The position numbers were made by a program, and so were the translations under genes. Below, one piece after another: positions 60,656 to 64,000 of a DNA stretch of 64,000 nucleotides. The notes beneath the pieces are model-generated. The model saw only the letters and a program-made list of their open reading frames with translations, searched no databases and was not told the DNA's origin. Numbering within the stretch: the first letter of the stretch is position 1; each line of letters begins with the position of its first letter. Source of the DNA: Aphelocoma coerulescens (taxonomy: Eukaryota > Chordata > Aves > Passeriformes > Corvidae); the NCBI RefSeq assembly GCF_041296385.1, contig NW_027184085.1:52233109-52297108 (forward strand), written 5' to 3'.

Positions 60656-62376
60656 AGACTATAAATGTTGTATTAGTCATATACTGGTTTCAATTCAAAT
60701 GTTTATTTAGGCTGCTGCACAAGAAAGCTAGTGTGTTGCTGCTGTGTTAAGCTGCAGCTTTCTCTGCAGTTTACCTTCCCGAGAGAGTCTATGACCACAT
60801 TAGAGGAATTAGGTCCAAACACCTTGCACAACATAAGTGAGTAAGTGGAGCTCCAGTTGATAGGATTCAAGGTTACAGATCCCACACTACGTTTTTCAAA
60901 TGCTGGATTCATCTGCCAGGTAGAGGATGGCCGTGTTTCCACTTGGGACTTACAAATAGTGTTAGTGGGTCCTGAAGCCCATCAAGACATGTTCACCAAA
61001 ACTGCTGGTCCTACCAGAGACAAGGTGCTACACCTCCAGGAATCCCAGACAGCATAGGCAGTTCTTGTCATTTCAGAAACACAGAATTTAGAGTCAGAAA
61101 AAGAACACATGATATACTTGATTAAGGGAAGGGTGTGTTAAAGAATTAGAGTCCCACTACAATGCTAATAAGCCGACTTCCCTCTCACTTCTCTCTGAAG
61201 TTCTCATTGGAAAGAATAAGGTCAGCCAGCACTTGAAAATTTTGCAACCTTCTACTCCTGGATTCTTTAGTGCAGCCTTTCTCCAATTACTGCAAACTAA
61301 GTCCTTATCACAAAACTAAAAATATTCGAAATAGTACTCAATTTTGCATTTCATCAGGTTACAAATACATTTTCCAGTTATGCATTGTAGGCAGGAAAAG
61401 CATGTTTTTGTCATTGAATTCAGTCAAACATTTAGCTAGAGTCAGTTTTTGTCATTATAAACCTAATTTTTTCTTCAATGAAAAAATGTCTAATGCACTG
61501 AAAAAAAGGCTAAAGAGCTTACCAGTTAAAAAGATATATTCATTACTTCATGCCTTATTTGAAACCAGTAGATAATGCCTAGTTCATCTGCAATTTACCT
61601 GAATACCCAATCAACCTTTCCAAGGGAGCATGTTTTCTATGTTATTTTATAACATAGACAAAGTTAGCACTATTTAAATGCAATTTTTTTCTAGCAGAAT
61701 TTGGTAGGACTTTGTACAACTATGGGATACCAACAGACATGCTGATATTGAAGTTTTTTTGTGATCTCTAATCTTTACTAAAAGTCCTATTTTATCTACA
61801 GGCAAAATTTCTTCCATTTGTGCAGAAGGAAGGTCAAAATAAGCTTTTTTCTTCTTTAAAAACATGTGAAAAATCTGCTTTACTATGCAGTGTTTCCCTA
61901 TGGAACTCTCCTCCTTTTTATCTTTATACTTTGTCCTGATGCTAGATTTTAAAATCCTCTTAGCTGAAAAAATACATGATCATCAACAGTTTAATTTTAG
62001 ACAACCAAGTAGTGTAAATAAAAATAGTTCTAACAGCCATCACCTGCAGCATGGAACTCCAAGCGAGAAAACAGATTCATCACCATGGCTGTGAGACCAC
62101 TCAAGCCCTTTATGCCGTGACCCTGAAGCTCATTAGCTTCTCTCAGATGCCATTTTGAAGCTCTAAACCCTTCTTGCTGATTCCCCAAAATTCAAAACTC
62201 CATGTCCATGGGCCTTTGCACTGGTTTCTACCCCTGTTTCTGGACACATCCTAAATAACTCCTTCAAATATCCACTGCCCTTCCTTCTGATACAATTTTC
62301 CCTCTGCAGCATTTATGATCACAGGGTGTACTTGTGCACATCCCTCTTTTCATGATCACATAAGTATATACAGGTT
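60656..62376. other. Unique DNA, no gene recognised
   Basis: The part at 60700-61040 is less AT-rich and has opposite overlapping frames of 79 and 70 codons. Neither belongs to a family I know, and no splice-site or phylogenetic support is available from one sequence. The rest is AT-rich. Confidence 0.45.
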
Positions 62377-62425
62377 CACACTCAATGACCCCTGTGGGTC
62401 CCTTCCAACTCAGGATATTCTGTGG
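62377..62425 (+). mobile_element. CR1 LINE, terminal 3' fragment, sense
   Basis: CACTCAATGACCCCTGTGGG and CCCTTCCAACTCAGGATATT, then CTGTGG, are the last 50 bases or so of a CR1. This fragment abuts an antisense CR1 directly. Confidence 0.8.
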
Positions 62426-62618
62426 TAGAGATGGAAGGGACCGCTGGAGACGGTCCAACCTCCCTGCTCCAGCAGGGTCCTCTAGAGCATGTTACTCAGA
62501 ATTATGTACAGATGGTTCTTGAATATCTCCAGGGAAGAAAACTTCACAACATGTCTGGGAAGCCTGTTCCAATGCTCAGTCAACCCTCACACCAAAAAAG
62601 TTTTCCTCATGTTCATGT
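62421..62618 (-). mobile_element. CR1 LINE, 3' portion, antisense
   Basis: The plus strand reads AGAGATGGAAGGGACCGCTG, then CTCCCTGCTCCAGCAGGGTC, TATCTCCAGGGAAGAAAACT and GGGAAGCCTGTTCCAATGCT, the antisense CR1 3' order. Its 3' end touches the 3' end of the sense fragment at 62425, a tail-to-tail junction. Confidence 0.88.
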
Positions 62619-62699
62619 TGATACCATGATGATTTTTTGCCTTTTCTTTTATACCTGTTATACCTTTTTACAACTTCTGTATTCTTAGTGCTTTTTGCC
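62619..62699. other. Short AT-rich spacer
   Basis: No feature recognised. Confidence 0.5.
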
Positions 62700-63078
62700 T
62701 ACATTCTTGGACTTGTTTGTTCAGCTAGAAGACTAAACATTTTAGAAGCTTCGTAGGTAGAAGATAGTGTGCCCCAGACCCCAAGGTCCTCTCCAGAGCA
62801 CATCCTGTAAACTAAGATAGAACCATCCAGGGGAAGGCTCCTTGGGGAGGGGGGGCTCATTTGAGCCTCTCATTGGGGAATCTTTGATAGATATGCTAAT
62901 TAATAAGACCTATAATGTTGTACCAGATCTTTTGTGGGGGTGTGCATTGTGGTGTGCATTGAGGTGCGTTTGACCTGGACATAGTGCACCTAAGGATCCT
63001 TAAAATAAATATCAAGGTAAAATCCCTTTTTCCTTTCTAACCATGTTTGACTCTTGATTTTAAGACCAGGAAAAGGCA
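62700..63078 (+). mobile_element. Endogenous retrovirus LTR-like block, sense
   Basis: The segment runs from about TAGTGTGCCCCAGACCCCAA through ACCATCCAGGGGAAGGCTCC, GGTGCGTTTGACCTGGACAT and AAGGATCCTTAAAATAAATA to CTTGATTTTAAGACCAGG. It resembles a bird LTR that I remember. An AATAAA signal at 63004-63009, followed by about 60-70 bp, would be the end of R and U5, giving plus-strand polarity. Termini and target duplication could not be identified. Confidence 0.5.
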
Positions 63079-64000
63079 TTAATGTGGAATGTCCGGTGTT
63101 CCAGTTTCTGCACTTTGTCTCACATCCTAATAGGTCTCAAATTCTTCTTGGCAATGACCTCTTCCACAAAAGGAAAATTATCTTTAAGAAAGAGAGCAAT
63201 ACTGACACCACGAGCCCTTTTGACCCACACAACTCATCATAAAAAAAAGGACAGTCTGTGCTGAGGGATAAAATAATCTTCATAATTTGTAATCCCAGTG
63301 GTTGTCTGTCTTTCAAGATGTCTTTTATATTGTACCTGATGGTGGTTTTAATACTGTGCCCAAAATCACTGTCTCTATACTGAAATAATAAACCACATAT
63401 GCTGAAGCTAGGTACAAGCTGAACTCTCCTTTTCTATTTGGTTGCTGTAATGTAGATGGAGGCTGGTCTTAATCTTCAGAGATTTAGCTCTAGAAGGGAT
63501 TTCAAGATTCACAAATGAAAAGGGATTTGACTATATTAATCTAACCTCAGATGGAAGAGCTACCATGGTGACAAATGCCTTTGTTGAGCAACCAGCCATG
63601 ACTGGAATCAAAACTTTCATAACTTTCTTAACAACAAAGCTATACAAGCAGAGTTCTCAAGAAGGCTTTCAGTTTTCATAAATTTCAGGTACAGTAACTG
63701 TAATTCTGTAAATTCTTTTTTGTCATGACTGTGAATACTTACTATACAACTACTCTTAAAATATTTTTTCCTTTCTCTACTATACATGATAATTTTATTA
63801 TAACAGTTTTTAATAGTTATTGTGTGCACTTTTCTCCCAGCTGTCCAATGTAACATAAGTTCAAATGTAATGTTTTTCTTCAAATCTCTAAAAATCTTGA
63901 AGGAGTAAAATTTTAAAAGTTAGTGAAAACATAAAGAGAAGAGTTGTACTTTGAAAATTAGTTTAATTTGACATTTAGTACTTGTGTTTTCCAGTAAGGT
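63079..64000. other. Unique AT-rich DNA
   Basis: No gene recognised up to the window edge. Confidence 0.5.

Noticed and set aside
1..64000. Bacterial-type operons, CRISPR arrays, tRNA or rRNA genes, telomeric repeats
   Set aside because: None visible. There are no regularly spaced identical repeats with unique spacers, no tRNA box A/B cloverleaf that I could support, and composition and repeats are those of a vertebrate chromosome.

Overview
The window looks like a gene-poor, AT-rich piece of a bird genome, either a gene desert or the inside of a very large intron. The bird call rests on about a dozen CR1 LINE fragments, several ending in the ATTCTATG-type 3' tail of avian CR1, and on several long terminal repeats (LTRs) that I recognise from memory as bird endogenous-retrovirus families. 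The species cannot be fixed from the sequence alone. I found no protein-coding exon, tRNA, rRNA or CRISPR array that I can support. Almost all open frames are 60-90 codons, which is what chance gives, and the longer ones lie in repeats or match nothing I know.

Layout. 1-10 kb: unique AT-rich DNA with a perfect 26-bp palindrome (3811), a 23-base G run (4036), an antisense CR1 tail (4232-4800) and an antisense LTR (5880-6472). 10-20 kb: a 12-bp hairpin (10292), a 1.1-kb antisense LTR with an internal degenerate minisatellite (11030-12140), a complete solo LTR with a perfect 5-bp target duplication (14762-15413) and an old antisense CR1 ORF2 running from the end of the endonuclease to the reverse transcriptase core (17700-19290). 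20-30 kb: an antisense solo LTR with a near-perfect 6-bp target duplication (22704-23155), a 267-bp GATATA-type microsatellite (24059-24325), a CpG-rich sense LTR (26157-26519) and a decayed CR1 ORF1 with its GDSL/SGNH esterase-like domain (27985-28700).

30-45 kb: an LTR-like retroelement relic (32140-33470), two short tandem duplications (33841, 36465), and an antisense CR1 (38271-39006) split by a 290-bp LTR with a perfect 6-bp target duplication, followed by a long T-rich block (43969) and sense and antisense CR1 tails (44165, 45451). 45-64 kb: mostly unique DNA, then a CR1 cluster (58961-60655) with a head-to-head pair and an internally deleted sense copy, a tail-to-tail CR1 junction (62377-62618) and a further LTR-like block (62700-63078).

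The window therefore records layers of retroelement insertion rather than genes working together. The clearest time order is at 38.3-39.0 kb, where a retroviral LTR landed inside a CR1 that was already present. No new molecular system is evident. The items most worth checking are the nested insertion, the two fossil CR1 coding regions, the rearranged CR1 copies, the palindrome and the homopolymer or microsatellite blocks.
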